Origin: Solea solea
Taxonomy: Eukaryota > Chordata > Actinopteri > Pleuronectiformes > Soleidae
Length of the DNA: 64,000 nt
Assembly: GCF_958295425.1 (NCBI RefSeq)
Contig: NC_081146.1
Span: 21,399,458 to 21,463,457, forward strand
Direction: 5' to 3'
The position numbers were made by a program, and so were the translations under genes. Positions 22,745 to 33,962 of this stretch are shown piece after piece. Numbering within the stretch: position 1 is the first letter of the stretch; each line of letters starts with the position of its first letter. Below the pieces are notes generated by a model. That model did no database searches, had not been told where the DNA came from, and saw nothing but the letters and a program-made list of their open reading frames with translations.

Positions 22745-23116
22745 CCCTAAATGGACATGGGTCATTGAAAGTGTTAGAATTTTGGGCAAGAAAGAAGTTA
22801 AGTTGATATTTAGGTTAAAATGTCTCCCTTGTTTGTTATGACGCCACCTACTGCTTCATGCCCTGCATTGCTTGATGTACGTAGACTATATTGAATTGAA
22901 CTTTATTCCTCCCCCAGGGGGGAAACACACAACACACATAGGCCTACACAGAACAAACGTCAAGTCATAATCACTAGCGGTGTTGTGGACACTGTCAACT
23001 CTGTCAAAATGAGAATTCCAAGATCTCTGTCTCACCAAAGAAAATGACAAAGACTGACTGATTGACTCAAGATCCCAAGGACAATCAACAAAAGTGGATG
23101 CCATGGGCGAAGAGGC

Positions 23117-23195
23117 TCTTATAAGCAGCCCTTGAATTTGAGGGAATTGTTCCTGGAAAGTCCTTCAAATATCAACCAAGCTGTGGGAACCCTGA
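23117..23195 (-). repeat. Fragment of the 'TTCCCTCAAATTCAAGG' repeat
   Basis: CCTTGAATTTGAGGGAATTG, CTGGAAAGTCCTTCAAATAT and GTGGGAACCCTG. The reverse complement matches 54622-54705 in order. Confidence 0.6.
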
Positions 23196-23374
23196 TTTGT
23201 TTTCATTATGTTTTTTATAACACTACCAAATTTTAAGAAGAGGAAAAGACTACAGCCCAAAACACCACAAGTGGTTAAAACACCACCACCACCTCTGTTT
23301 CCATGTAGTGACCTCATTTTGGTTGAGAAATGTGAGCTCACACATGCTGCGGTTTGTTTGTTTCATATGCAGGC

Positions 23375-23377
<3 letters not shown>

Positions 23378-23411
<34 letters not shown>
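23378..23411. repeat. (GT)n microsatellite
   Basis: About 17 GT units followed by GAGAGAG. Confidence 0.95.
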
Positions 23412-23417
<6 letters not shown>

Positions 23418-23619
23418 CAGCTGCAGGGGGGATGAGTTGTGTTGGAGCTGATAGCCTCAGGTGGTCCCAGGTCCCAGGACAGCAGTCTCCTGTTACCGGT
23501 CTGTGGATGGAGATGAGTGAGTCAGGGTCAGAGGTGAACAAACGTGGAGGAAATGACGAGGTCTGATTTCAGTAAGTGTACTGAACTAAAATAAAAACTA
23601 GTGTTACATATGTTAGGGA

Positions 23620-23690
23620 TGAGCTGGAGCCAGCTGACGTTGGGTACATCCTGATCAGGTCACCATCTCATCACAGGGTCCTGATGAAGC
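23620..23690 (-). mobile_element. Short SINE fragment
   Basis: CTGGAGCCAGCTGACGTTGG, GGTACATCCTGATCAGGTCA and CATCTCATCACAGGG follow the 8510-8570 part of the SINE at 8443-8826 in the same orientation. It is heavily diverged. Confidence 0.6.
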
Positions 23691-23904
23691 TGCTGTGAGT
23701 GTAGAATCACCTGGAAAAATGAAAATGTTAACATTTCTGTCCTGAACTTCTCCCACCTGATGAGCTTGGACAGATCCACATGTTTTTTTTACACCACAGA
23801 TGACCTGAGGCAATCTCTCCATCTTTGAAACTCTATGCCCACATTGACATGTGTTTCATTGCATTCCCTTTCAAAGCTTTTTTGTTTTGTTTAATAATTT
23901 CATT

Positions 23905-25110
23905 TTAAAGGTTCAGTGTGTGTAACATTTAGGTGGGTTTACTGGCAGAAATTAGATTTATTCCCTGTAAGTATTATTATTGTAACCTTTGCCGAAACTG
24001 GGATTAAAAATCTCTTTTACAGGAGGTTCCAAGAGACGACATATAACTGGCAGACAAAGTCAAATTTACGTTATCACATGTATTCATAAAATCATTTTCA
24101 AAAGAAAAAAATACAGTATGAGTATTTAAAATATTTAAATATAAACCATAACATTTACACAGAGTTTTTGCAGATGTGTACAGGCAGATTGACCTTTTTT
24201 TTTCTTTGACCTCTAGGACATTTAATTCCTGAGATCATATATTGTTATTATCCACCACTTTTAAGAATAATTAATGAGCCTATATAAGGAGACAATAGAT
24301 CCAGGATTGTCTTATAAATGAAAAGAGACAACACCTCGTTTTAAGATGAAAACCCAATCAATTACAGCCTCAGAATTTTTCTATGCTTGCATAATTTGTA
24401 AAGCTGTAAATCTGTAAAAATCATTAGGTTTTCATAGCCTTAAAATAAGCCTTTTTTATGTGTCGTATTTAAAGTAATGATGTGCTTAACCGAGGCCACC
24501 ATTTTGAGCCGTGAGTATGTGAGCAACTTGCCCACATGAACCTGATCTAAAAGAGAAAGTGAGGCAGTTAAAGTGGAACCATGCAGGATTTTTACCCTAA
24601 TGTAACATCTTTAGAGTCATTCTGGCGGTTAAATATTGTGGGGATATTGAGGGATGACTCCACTCCCCCTACTGTCTTTAAGTGGAAAATGACCTGGGGG
24701 CCAATGAGCATCTAGTCTGGTCAAGAGGGGGCCGGACTAGAGAAAAAAAAAGCAGGGAATAAAACAACTGTTCAGTGTGTGGGCAATAAGAGCTTAAAAA
24801 TATAAACACGCCTCTGTTTTAGACATTCATCATGGCAGAGCTGGTGAAAAAGAAGCAGAGAAGCGGAGAGTTTTTACGACAGTGAGGTTAAAGCTGTAGA
24901 CACAAGGGGGAGCTCCATAGAGAAAAAGGCGGGAAAAACTGACCAGATTTGCAAAGTTCCACTTTAAGAGAGTTTATAAAAAAGAGAGTGTTTTTACATA
25001 CTTTCTGGTTTGCTAAATTCGACCCGCACACTTGGGAGAAGGGAGACGTCAGTCTTCGATTGGTTGCACTCTGCAGTCTCACCGCGAGTTATCTCTAATT
25101 CTTACTAACT
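23905..25110 (+). mobile_element. MITE, interrupted by a second MITE
   Basis: The left end is TTAAAGGTTCAGTGTGTG followed by ATTTAGGTGGGTTTACTGGC. Further along come GGCCACCATTTTGAGCC and, beyond the inserted element, ATTGGTTGCACTCTGCAGTC then TCACCGCGAG. This motif order is that of a common fish element whose 3' half is also seen at 51885-52117. The right end here is worn and approximate. The 24568-24967 element lies inside it. Confidence 0.6.
24568..24967 (+). mobile_element. MITE with TTAAAGTGGAAC termini
   Basis: The left end TTAAAGTGGAACCATGCA faces a right end whose complement is TTAAAGTGGAACTTTGCA, an 18-base inverted repeat with two differences. The 400-bp body has no coding frame. 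A related, inverted copy lies at 50364-50996, sharing the ATGCAGGATTTTTACCC end region and a CTCCATAGAGAAAA segment. No convincing target duplication is visible, so the superfamily is left open. Confidence 0.75.
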
Positions 25111-25466
25111 TTTGAAGTTGCCAAAATACAAAATACTAAAATGACTTTCCATTTTGAGTTTGGCCTGTAATATTCCGGAGTAACTACACTCACACTCAGA
25201 AATAGTCCATGTCCTGAAAACATTTTTGCTTTACTAATACATTTGAGCGACCTGAGTGCCGGGGTCTATTTGCTTAATCCCGTGAATCTAGTGGGTCGTG
25301 CTGCAGGGAGGAAGCCCGAGGTGCACTGGGGAAACCCTGATTGGGTGTGATGTCATCTGCTTCTGCTGCTTAACTGGTCTTTTTGCCTTTAAGTGCTTTC
25401 CAGTGCGTTTGGAGATCAAAAGCCACACTCGCCAGAGCAGCTTTAATCACCTCCTCTGCTAGGGGC

Positions 25467-25469
<3 letters not shown>

Positions 25470-25497
<28 letters not shown>
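25470..25497. repeat. (GT)n microsatellite
   Basis: About 14 units, ending in GCGC. Confidence 0.95.
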
Positions 25498-25500
<3 letters not shown>

Positions 25501-26514
25501 TACTGGATGTGTGGTATGGATATGCAAAGGGTTGCTGGCATTTCCAAAGATAGCCAAGCTGACATTTCTATTGACTTTGATGTTGATAATCCCTCACAAG
25601 TTCCCCAAAGCTAACTGATATTATATGTGAGCACGCTGTGTGTGTGTGTGTGTGCGCACAGATGTGTTTACTTGCATGTAGTTGGGTCCAAATCAACATT
25701 ATCGGTGTTTACCTATGAAAATGTTCCAGATCATAAAGTAAACAGCTCTCGCACATTTTGTAGAAGTTAGATTTAAATCCAACGGTGGTGAAAAAATAAA
25801 TCAAATCAAATCAAAATCTTTGATGTTTGGGATTTCCCTACAGGCCACAATATTAGAGTTTAAAGAACACTTTAATGCTGCGTTTATTTACAGCCATCAC
25901 TTGTTTAGAACACACACCATGCAGAGAAAACATAATAAAATTGATATTTGATGGTGAATACCTGTGGCATGGATGTATTAATTATATGTTGTAGATCAGA
26001 GGTTCGAAGTAACGAATACAGAATAAAATAGGAGAAATATTGGTAACATGTAACCTAGTGGTAAAAGTCTTTGTGAACAGTTTGTATTTATTTTACTTTT
26101 TGTTGTAATGACCGGATATGATATTGTCACAATTATCATTTTTAAATGGAAATGTAACCAAATCTAAGTCACGCAGGAGTGAAAAGTTCTTTCACATCTG
26201 GAGGCCAGTAACATAATATGAGATGAGTGCATATTATGGCTGTCTGTCACACAACACCTTACCAGCTGAGCTAATGGGGGTCACACGTGACCAAGTCCCT
26301 CCATAAACGGCCACAAGAAATACATTATAAACCCGAAGCTGCACTTTGGACATACCTGGTGTAGATGATGGTGAGAGGACTGATGGCAGTTATGTGCATG
26401 TTTCACTCAACGCTGCACTGAGCGACGCCGTTTACAAATTGTCAATATGTGTTAACGATATTGTTTTATAGACACGTTTCTACCACTGATGAAGCCACTT
26501 TGTTTGACCCTTAG

Positions 26515-26534
26515 ATGATGATGATGATGATGAT
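26515..26534. repeat. (GAT)n microsatellite
   Basis: Short trinucleotide run of about seven units. Confidence 0.9.
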
Positions 26535-26840
26535 CACATTAATAATTCCTATTTGCAGTAGACAGATCAGACTGAGAAGAGCCAACGTACACACCAGCGT
26601 CCTCTAACACATACACTGTCCTATTGTCTTTATATTTGAGCAGTTTATAGTAGATGGTCTTCTAATTCTGTCATCATCTCTTGTTTCTCCTCTCTGTTGC
26701 CTTTCATATCTCCTCCAAAGGATTGTTATTTTATTTATTGTATTTTATTGTATGTCTTTATGTTTTATGTCTTTTCACTTTCACTTTATTGCCTCATGGG
26801 GACTTTTATTCATTCTGAATTTCATTTATTATTCTGTAGA

Positions 26841-26888
26841 ATGTGGTTGTTTTTAAAGTGCTTCACAAATAAAGTTGGGTTGGATTTA
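26841..26888 (+). mobile_element. Retroelement 3' end (AAAGTGCTTCACAAATAAAG)
   Basis: Matches the complement of 22464-22510 and includes AATAAA. Only the extreme 3' end is recognisable. Confidence 0.6.
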
Positions 26889-27734
26889 TGCCTTTTTCTT
26901 TTTCTTTTTCTTTTCCTTTTTGGTCTAGTTTGCCAAACTAAATTAAACTAAAGTAAATGCGTCTCTTTGTGCGACTCTGGTTAAAGCAGCCAGAAAGGAA
27001 GCAGAGTGTCATTGAGTTAACGCTAAAGTACGCAAGTTCTAGAAATGCAGTTAACGTTGGCGTGAGACTCAAAAGTAATGTGTATTATTTTTCTCTCTCT
27101 CTGACACTCAATCTGACGGCGTCCTTATGAAACCTCATGAACCTGATTGAAGAAGATCCTTCTTTTACTGTCAGACAACTGAGACCGTGAAGACCAGACC
27201 CCTGGTGGGCCATGGAGGAACTACAGGTGGACTGTGACAGGTCTAAACATGAAGTTTTGTAGTTCAGCTTTGCAAATACGCTTAAAATAACTATAATTAT
27301 TAATGACTTAGTTTTAAAAGCTGCTTAACAAACCGCTACATTCCAGTGCGTTGATCACTGTGGACAATTCACCGTGCAGACGCCTGATTCAAAGTTATTT
27401 TCTGCCTGTGTGTGAAATAAATAAATAATATGTATGAAAAATTCCCTCTTGCGTCTCGTCCTGTGTGTGTGTGTGTGTGTGTGTATCAGAGTTGGGATTT
27501 AATGCTTTTGGTGGACGATCAGACGATTTCCAGGAATGAAAAATTGACTGTGACGTTCTAGAAATTTGGAAAATGGCTGCTTTAAATCAGCGAGAGCTGC
27601 TGGAATATGAAGCTGTGTAACACGGATATCACACGGCAAAAAGGATTTAACTATATGTAGTGGTAGAATATAGAATAAAATGTGCTTTATGATTAAAAAC
27701 ACATTATAAGTAAAAGGTTTATTTGGATATTTCC
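26889..27734. other. Unique DNA, no gene seen
   Basis: A (CTTTTT)-like tract lies at 26893-26920 and (TG)n at 27463-27484. No exon or RNA gene recognised. Confidence 0.5.
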
Positions 27735-27780
27735 ATCCTCTAGTCCACGTGTCTTTGGGCAAGACACTAAAAAGGAAACT
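27735..27780 (+). mobile_element. SINE body fragment
   Basis: CACGTGTCTTTGGGCAAGAC then ACTAAAAAGG resembles the conserved body of a second tRNA-derived fish SINE family, the family of 28178-28288, in the opposite orientation. Confidence 0.5.
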
Positions 27781-27847
27781 GTGGTGTGATTTGCTGTTAT
27801 GCCATTTACCCACTCGTACCGTGCATCCATACTTCCCATCTATATAT

Positions 27848-28170
27848 TAGGGCTGCAACTAACTATTATTTTCATAATCGATTAATCTGTTAATTTGGTC
27901 CATAAAATTTTATAAAATCATGATCGGTGTTTCTCAAACATGGAAATGATGACGTTCTCAAATGTCTTGTTTTTGCCCAAAAACCAAAATGATTTAGTTT
28001 TAATGATTTCTTTGTTACATGGAGCAAAGAAAATAGGAAATATTCACATTTAAGAAGCTGAAAAATCAGAAAACTTGCTTCAAAACACTCAAACCGATTC
28101 ATAGATTATCAAAACAGTTGAAGATTAACTTTGGTAATCGATTAATAATCAAATAATCCTTGCAGCCCTA
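27848..28170. mobile_element. hAT-type MITE, copy 1
   Basis: The ends are TAGGGCTGCAA and its exact complement TTGCAGCCCTA. The body includes TTTTCATAATCGATTAATCT, CAAATGTCTTGTTTTTG and TTCACATTTAAGAAGCTGAA. The flanks CTATATAT and TTATATAC agree at six of eight positions, consistent with a worn 8-bp duplication. Other copies: 59063-59390, 61847-62165 and 63783-64000. Confidence 0.88.
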
Positions 28171-28177
28171 TTATATA

Positions 28178-28288
28178 CAGTGTTATTGCCCAAGTACACT
28201 TCCACATGCAGACTAGAGGAGCAGGGAATCAAACTACTGACTTTCTGTTTAGATGACAACCAGCTCTATGTCCTGAGCCACGGTGTTT
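28178..28288 (-). mobile_element. tRNA-derived SINE head and body fragment
   Basis: The minus strand reads CACCGTGGCTCAGGACATAG then AGCTGGTTGTC (box A region), a short anticodon-arm-like stretch, AGTTTGATTCCCTGCTCC (box B region), and then GTCTGCATGTGGAAGTGTAC and TTGGGCAA. This is a SINE family distinct from the 8443 element. The hAT MITE copy 1 lies directly at its 3' side. Confidence 0.7.
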
Positions 28289-28486
28289 ATGAGTCAGAAG
28301 GATTCATACATAGAACATTCATAGGAAAATGACACATTTGAATAGAATTATGATAGTGAAGATCAAATGCAACACAGAGGTTCACTACAGGCAAATTATC
28401 TCTGATGTAAATCATGTTTCATGCTTACATTGTATTCATTGTATCCTCATCTGCTGCAAATGCAATGGGCCGCCATTGCTGCTACC

Positions 28487-28680
28487 AGAGAGAGAGAGAG
28501 AGAGAGAGAGAAGGGAGGAGAGGAGAGTCAGGACTCTGCAGGAGAGGTGGCAGGGCGGGCGGACGACCAGCTGACAGGAAGGAGAGCTGGCGGAGAGGAG
28601 GAGATGCAGGTAGGAGGGGAAGAGGAGCAGCTGGAGGAGGAAGAACAGCAGAAGCAGGGGTCTTGATTTGCCCAGAGGGA
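28487..28680. repeat. (AG)n and purine-rich tract
   Basis: A pure AG run followed by nearly 170 bases of GGAG/GAGG-rich sequence on the + strand. It is prone to triplex or G-quadruplex structure by composition. Confidence 0.85.
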
Positions 28681-28811
28681 GCGAGATAACATCAGTCAAA
28701 CATATCTGATTAATCTTCCAGTGGATTGCATTTCCAAGGCTGCTTGTTATCACGTTCTGCCACTGGATGGCTTTGATTAAGAAGAACAACAACAAAAACA
28801 CTTTTGTAGCG

Positions 28812-28812
<1 letters not shown>

Positions 28813-28842
<30 letters not shown>
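28813..28842. repeat. (CA)n microsatellite
   Basis: About 15 units. Confidence 0.95.
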
Positions 28843-28843
<1 letters not shown>

Positions 28844-29572
28844 CTCCCATAACGAATCTGGCCTCACTCTCCAGGCACGAACGCTGGTGACTGACTGACC
28901 AAGAATGCCGTACAACACGGCGGCAGCTGGAGAAAAATATGGTTTTTGAAATGTGAACGGCTGAAAATATGAAGCAATTAATACATTTAGAAAAGAATGT
29001 TTCCCACATATTGTTTAAGCTTTGTTATCCAGCAGCTGACCTGTTGCAGTACTCTTTAAATGGTGTTTCTGATCTGCAGCTTTTATATTTAGATTTCCCC
29101 CCCCCCCCCCCCAAAAAAACGACATTTCCAAGCGTATTTTCCTCAATTTTTAGGTTTTGTAAGGAGCATATTTTTCTTCAAATCACATTTGTTTTGACAC
29201 AAATGAACTACATAATCAAGAGGGACATGGTTGACCAAGTATCCAAGGCAAACCTTGTCTATACTCATATTTAGGATTTAATTTAAACACTAAATAAAAA
29301 ATTCCTAAAGGAAACAAGCCTATAAAGCCTATACAGCGATATTTTTAGGCATGAAACTGCATCACTTCATCATATCATAAGACCAAAAAGCACTTGGTTA
29401 CATCCAAATATGGTCACTCATAAAATAAAACAAACTCTAATCCAGACAAAGTTGGATTGTAACATAATTTCTTACTTTGAAAAAGTCGGGCCTCTCTTTA
29501 CAGTAAGCAGTTGTGCCTGGTAAACCGCGTCTAAGTAGTGTTTACTTTGCAAACACATGACATCCTCCTTCC

Positions 29573-29798
29573 ACACACACACACACACACCTTCACAAAC
29601 TTGTTTTTATATCTTAGTGAGGACACTCATAGACATAACGCATTCCCTTGTCCCTAACCCTAACCCTAAAACCAGATCCTAACCCTGAAAAAGCCTTTTA
29701 AAGTTGAGCGACCCGGACAAACCGTCCCCACAAGGTCAGACTTCTTTCACAAAGACAGGTTTGTACATTTCTTGGACCTCACAAAGACCTCAATCCAA

Positions 29799-29831
<33 letters not shown>
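29573..29831 (-). repeat. CA-flanked interspersed repeat with CCTAA motifs
   Basis: Bounded by (CA)n at about 29573-29590 and 29803-29831. Inside: TTTTTATATCTTAGTGAGGA, CTAACCCTAACCCTAAAACC, AAAGTTGAGCGACCCGGAC and CCCCACAAGGTCAGACTT. This is a familiar teleost repeat in which CA tracts bracket a CCTAA-bearing body. It is the opposite orientation of 35280-35972. Confidence 0.75.
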
Positions 29832-29835
<4 letters not shown>

Positions 29836-30889
29836 GAGAGACATTAGTCTGTCAGAGGTTAATGATGTGTCATTAGCCCTGCAGGAGAGTGAGGGGCCAC
29901 AGACTTCAGAGGTCAGCCTCTCTGTGACTGTATATCTGATCATCAGACAGTGACAGGCTTCTTCTCCAGCCTCCATTATCTCTGGACCATTGAGGACATC
30001 ACACAGTGTTCCCGGTGAATCGAGACCCTCGGACTCTTTTGGCTGAAGTTTGTCAGCACGCACAATATTTTAGTGTTCATTTAATTGAATAGAATTGTAG
30101 ACAAGGCAACATGTGACGCAACCTCGTTACATATTCTCATCAGCTGTAGTGAGGAACACGAGGCTGCTTTAAAAAATATGATTTAATGAGGATTAGATAA
30201 TTATCTACAATTCAAATATGTTCCCAGTTAGAGTCCCGGCTGACTGGCCTCAAGGTAAATAATAGGAGCTCAAATAATTTTCAACTTATCTGTGCGAGTT
30301 GTTCAAACACAGTCCTCAGTATTTTTTTATGTTGCCGTTGTATTTTTCAGCAAACCACAGATCCTGTCTGAACATTAATGATGTTTCCTATTTACATGTC
30401 TACAGACCTGCATGTCAAAGTGATTTAACCACTTGTGGGAAATGGGGAAACACGGTTATCAGGAGCCATTTCCTTATGAATTTATGAATGTGGTTAGATT
30501 CAATCACAATGAGTAATCTTTGTATAGGATGAGTTACAAGAAGGACCTGGTTAGGGCTGTACTGTAGGTCAAAACATGGTTTGTCCTCAGAGCTTCAACA
30601 TCCTCTCCTCAGAACACCATAACAACCCACAACAATTAAACATGAGAAATAGACATTTAATATTGTCAATCACTAGTTTTAGCTATTTTAAATAAAACAT
30701 GAGTCATTTTGCTACTTATGTTCCCATTTAGTGGAAAATAGACAGGAAAATTGAGAGATTAAAGGTAATTGACAGCTAGTATCATGGCTTTGGTCAAATC
30801 CAACTAATCCACTAATCTGTCTTGTTCCCAGTGAGAATTTAGCCCTAAATAGTTGTGAACGTCATCACTTTTCACGTCACGTTTTTCTA
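29832..30889. other. Unique AT-rich DNA, no gene seen
   Basis: Nothing recognised beyond short broken frames. Confidence 0.5.
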
Positions 30890-30985
30890 CGATTATTCAA
30901 AAACTCTCAAGGGTCTTGAATGTTTATTTTTTTCAAATTCATAAACTTTCAAGGATTTCAAGGACCAGTGGGAACCCTTATGATT
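30890..30985 (+). repeat. Fragment of the 'caagg..gtgggaaccct' repeat
   Basis: CTCAAGGGTCTTGAATGTTT, then TTTCAAGGATTTCAAGGACC and AGTGGGAACCCTT, related to 23117-23195 and 54622-54705. Confidence 0.5.
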
Positions 30986-32337
30986 TGCAGAAATGCAAAA
31001 TGGCAGCATTTTTCAGTTTTCTATCAGTTTTCTCCTATTTGACATGATTTAGAACAGGTGTCCATAAGCTCCATTAGTTGGGTTTAGACTAGTTTGTGTG
31101 TAAATTAACATCATTTTCTTTAGATACAAAATTCTGATGAAATATTTTCAATGGTTTGATTTTATGACACATTTCTTAGAAATAATAAAAAAAAAGGTAA
31201 CTTTTCATAGCAGGTTTTTTGTGGGTCCTCCCTTACTGGGGCCACTGGTTAGTCCGCCCTTATATTAGTAAGTGAGGTTAGGCAGTCAGTGCTAGTCCGT
31301 GCTTGTCTGTGGTTGTCTGTCTTCCGATCTGCAGAGGGAATGAACAGGTGCTGGAGTCAGTCACTCTTATCAGAGCAGAGTGAAGGCTCCAGCGCCTGAG
31401 CAGAAACGGGGCAGGTCATCTCCTGCAGGAGGAAGCTGACATGTCATCTGATACTGTACGTTCTGCCCCAGCCTCTCCTTCACCTCCTCCTCCTCCTTTT
31501 ATTCTATCGTCCCTCCCACATTTCTGTTCCCTCCTCTATCCATAATACCTTCATTCAGGTCTCCTTTACCTTTCTTTGATGTAATTAAGAGGAACTTTGC
31601 TTGCTTTCATGCTTTTCTTTTCGCCGGTTTAAATGAGATATCTTTAATTTGTTAACTGTAATCCATCTCTGTCTTGGTCTTAAACACTGTTTTAATTAAC
31701 CAGTGGTTCCCAAAATCTGGGTAAGGACCCATGGAAGGGTTGCAGGAGTTCTTTTTTGGGTCCCCCAATGTTTTTAATTAAGATTGTTATAAATAACATG
31801 CATTAAATGATGTTGTAATTCATTTACAAACATTTTGTTTTTACCAATTCAATTACCTTCTTTATAGTTATAGTCTTTATAGTTTTCCATCTTTAAAAAG
31901 GTCACTTTAGGCTCCTTATGAGTACAAGTACTAAGTAAATACAACAAGTATGCATATCAGCTTAATGTAATGTTCTATTCATGTGCTGATTTCACCAATG
32001 TTCAGGTTTATCTCCAAGGTTTTCACAGAGTTTAAAGTGGTAATGACACATCATACAACAATGAGACTGATTCTGGAGCCACAGGTCAAGGGAGATATTT
32101 TTTTTGGGTTCAGCAAATACTTTTGCAGTTGCAGCTGAAGTGGTGATTCATTTATCAAGCATGTATCTCTTGGAAATAGTTGGTTCACCTCTTCAAATTC
32201 ATAACAGATGTTACAGAGATGGCAGTAAAAATAAGTCAACAAATTAACAGCATATTGCGACTCAGGTTTCCATACTTTGTCATCTTTAAAAAGTGAGTCC
32301 CGATATTAAAAGTTTCAGAAACGGTGAACTGGACACT
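30986..32337. other. Mostly unique DNA
   Basis: No gene. At about 31702-31765, CAGTGGTTCCCAAAATCTGG with GGTAAGGACCCATGG looks like one end of an old hAT-type element (such ends read CAGTGGTTCCCAA), but no second end was found. Confidence 0.45.
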
Positions 32338-32741
32338 GCAAGCAAAGTTTATTTTCACAAAGTGCTTCACAGCAGATAAAATGTGCACACAAAACGAGAA
32401 TATGGGAGAGTGGACGCAATGAAAATTAGATTTTTAAGACCAATGTAAATAGACATGGAAAAAAAAACAACCAGTAAGAGAATGAGAGCCATTCAACTCG
32501 AGCTAAAATCTGTTCTCAACAGATATGTTTTTAATGCTTTCTTAAAAGAATCAGCAGACTCAAGGCAGCGTAAGGGCAAGGGAAGTACATTCCAAAGCCG
32601 TGGAGCCGTGGCCTGGAAGGAACGATCACCTCGGGTTTTGAAACAGTTCCGAGGGGCCTCTGAGAGTCTTTGATCTGAAGATCTTAATGATCTTGTCATA
32701 TGGTCTCGGAAGGTCAGAGATGTAGGACGGTGCTCGACCAT
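32338..32741 (-). mobile_element. LINE 3' end with ORF2 C-terminal remnant
   Basis: An 82-codon frame at 32493-32741 on the minus strand contains SLRSSDQ, KTRGDRSF and APRLWNVLPLPLR followed by SFKKALKTYL. This pattern is typical of the extreme C-terminus of reverse transcriptase proteins in L2/CR1-like fish LINEs. It ends in a stop and is followed by a 3' UTR-like stretch reaching GAAGCACTTTGTG and AAAATAAACTTTGC. The rest of the ORF, including the catalytic RT domain, is absent, so this is a typical 5'-truncated insertion. The clade is an inference. Confidence 0.8.
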
Positions 32742-33923
32742 TAAGAGCTCTTAAAGTATTTAGATGATTCTAAAAATCCTTCTGTCGTCCTTAGAGTCTC
32801 CTCTGCACCTCATGGAATTTTTAAAACATTCTAGGACCCTTGAGAGACATGAGCGTCCTCTTGAAGAAGCTCACACTGTTTGTGTAAGAGCATGAACAGG
32901 TGCGACAGTTTGTCACGGGTTTGGAGAGCGAGGCCTCTCTGCTCACAGCTGTTGGACCCACTGAGTGCACAAGTGTAACCACCCCGTCCTCCTCTTCCCA
33001 CACCTCTCCCTGGCCTTCTCCCCTCGACCCACCCGTTTTCTCACGCCTCTCCTTCCTCTGATCGGGCCCTCTGGCAGAGACCCCGCGACGTCTGGATGTG
33101 CGGCTATCTTTCATCCCGCCACCGCAATGTCAAGTATCCCTATCATATAGCAGCGCCAGTGCCGGATGTTTCAGCGCGCGTGAGGAATGGCCCTCCATGT
33201 GTCAGTATGTGCAGAAAGGCGTGAATGTTCCTTTAACGCCCCTCACGGGGCAGGATGTTGTGTTAGGAGCTTATAGCTGGAGGCCGATGATAACTGACTT
33301 CCACCGCTGTAATTGCACTCTAATTACACTGCGCTGTGTTTGTGTGTTAACATGCGTAATTACATATTTGCGCGCCCCCTTCATATGCTCTCATGTGAGG
33401 CCACACTGGCAGAAGTCACACATTGGAGCTTTAAATATCTACATCTCAACGTGAACTTGGACGGACGGTTGTCCTGGTGTGTGCTTCGTCACGGACAGGT
33501 GGTGTCGTGGGGACGTGGGAGAGACGAACGTGGAGTTTAACGGTCATAACTGAGGCATGTTGAGTTTTGTTTATGGAGTTTAAAATCACACATTAGTTCC
33601 GGGGGATCTTTTACTCTCTGTGGCGACACACGATATGGAAGCCTCGTCTTTAAACCCCTGATTCTGATCAGACAGAAAAAAACGATGAAGAGCCACAGAA
33701 GCAGGGTCCTGATATGTAGCAGATGTCGCAGTATGTCCTGTCTCTGTCACCAGCTTTGTTTGTCTGCAGATCAAATGTAGAACAGATGAACACGTGAAAC
33801 AATGGACGTGCTTGAGCTGCAGTTGTGATTGATTATTATTATTTTAACATAATGATATTCCATCAGCCGGCATTCTGCACCTTTAGCAACGTGACCTCAG
33901 GATCAAAGAAGCTTATCAGAGCT
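32742..33923. other. Unique, CpG-richer block with possible regulatory sequence
   Basis: No exon recognised. The block 32980-33400 is richer in G+C and CpG than its surroundings. It includes GTAATTG at 33309-33315, CTAATTAC at 33320-33327, GTTAAC at 33346-33351 and CGTAATTAC at 33355-33363, which resemble homeodomain core sites. A conserved enhancer is possible but untested. Confidence 0.35.

Positions 33924-33960
<37 letters not shown>
33924..33960. repeat. (GT)n microsatellite
   Basis: About 18 units without interruption. Confidence 0.95.

Positions 33961-33962
<2 letters not shown>

Larger units (their letters stand above)
22190..22800 (+). repeat. Old 'TCCTTGAAAATT' interspersed repeat, split by a hAT element
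   Basis: The left part (TGGGTCCTTGAAAATTTGTG, TTTCAAGGCCC) and right part (ACATGGGTCATTGAAAGTG, TTAGAATTTTGGG) belong together and flank the element at 22269-22744. Relatives of this old repeat lie at 23117-23195, 30890-30985 and 54622-54705. Confidence 0.6.
25111..26840. other. Unique DNA with microsatellites
   Basis: No gene seen. Contains (TG)n at 25470-25497 and 25638-25655, and (GAT)n at 26515-26534. The rest is unique-looking. Confidence 0.55.
28320..29572. other. Unique DNA with GA, CA and C tracts
   Basis: No gene. (AG)n at 28487-28511 is followed by a purine-rich stretch to about 28680. (CA)n lies at 28813-28842, and a run of 16 C followed by A lies at 29097-29119. Long open frames over these tracts are low-complexity artefacts. 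Confidence 0.6.

Noticed and set aside
27735..28288. One SINE split by the hAT MITE copy 1
   Set aside because: The fragments on the two sides are in opposite orientation, so they are separate pieces.
28436..28918. 160-codon minus-strand open frame
   Set aside because: It is built on CA and GA tracts (Val-Cys and Ser-Leu runs) and shows no domain.
29655..29700. Interstitial telomere repeat (CCCTAA)
   Set aside because: Only a few units, and they belong to the CA-flanked interspersed repeat; the same applies to TTAGGG-like motifs at 21410-21450 and 35440-35850.
32821..33114. Arg/Glu-rich minus-strand open frame
   Set aside because: It arises from a CT-rich stretch; no family match by eye, and the block looks more like regulatory DNA.
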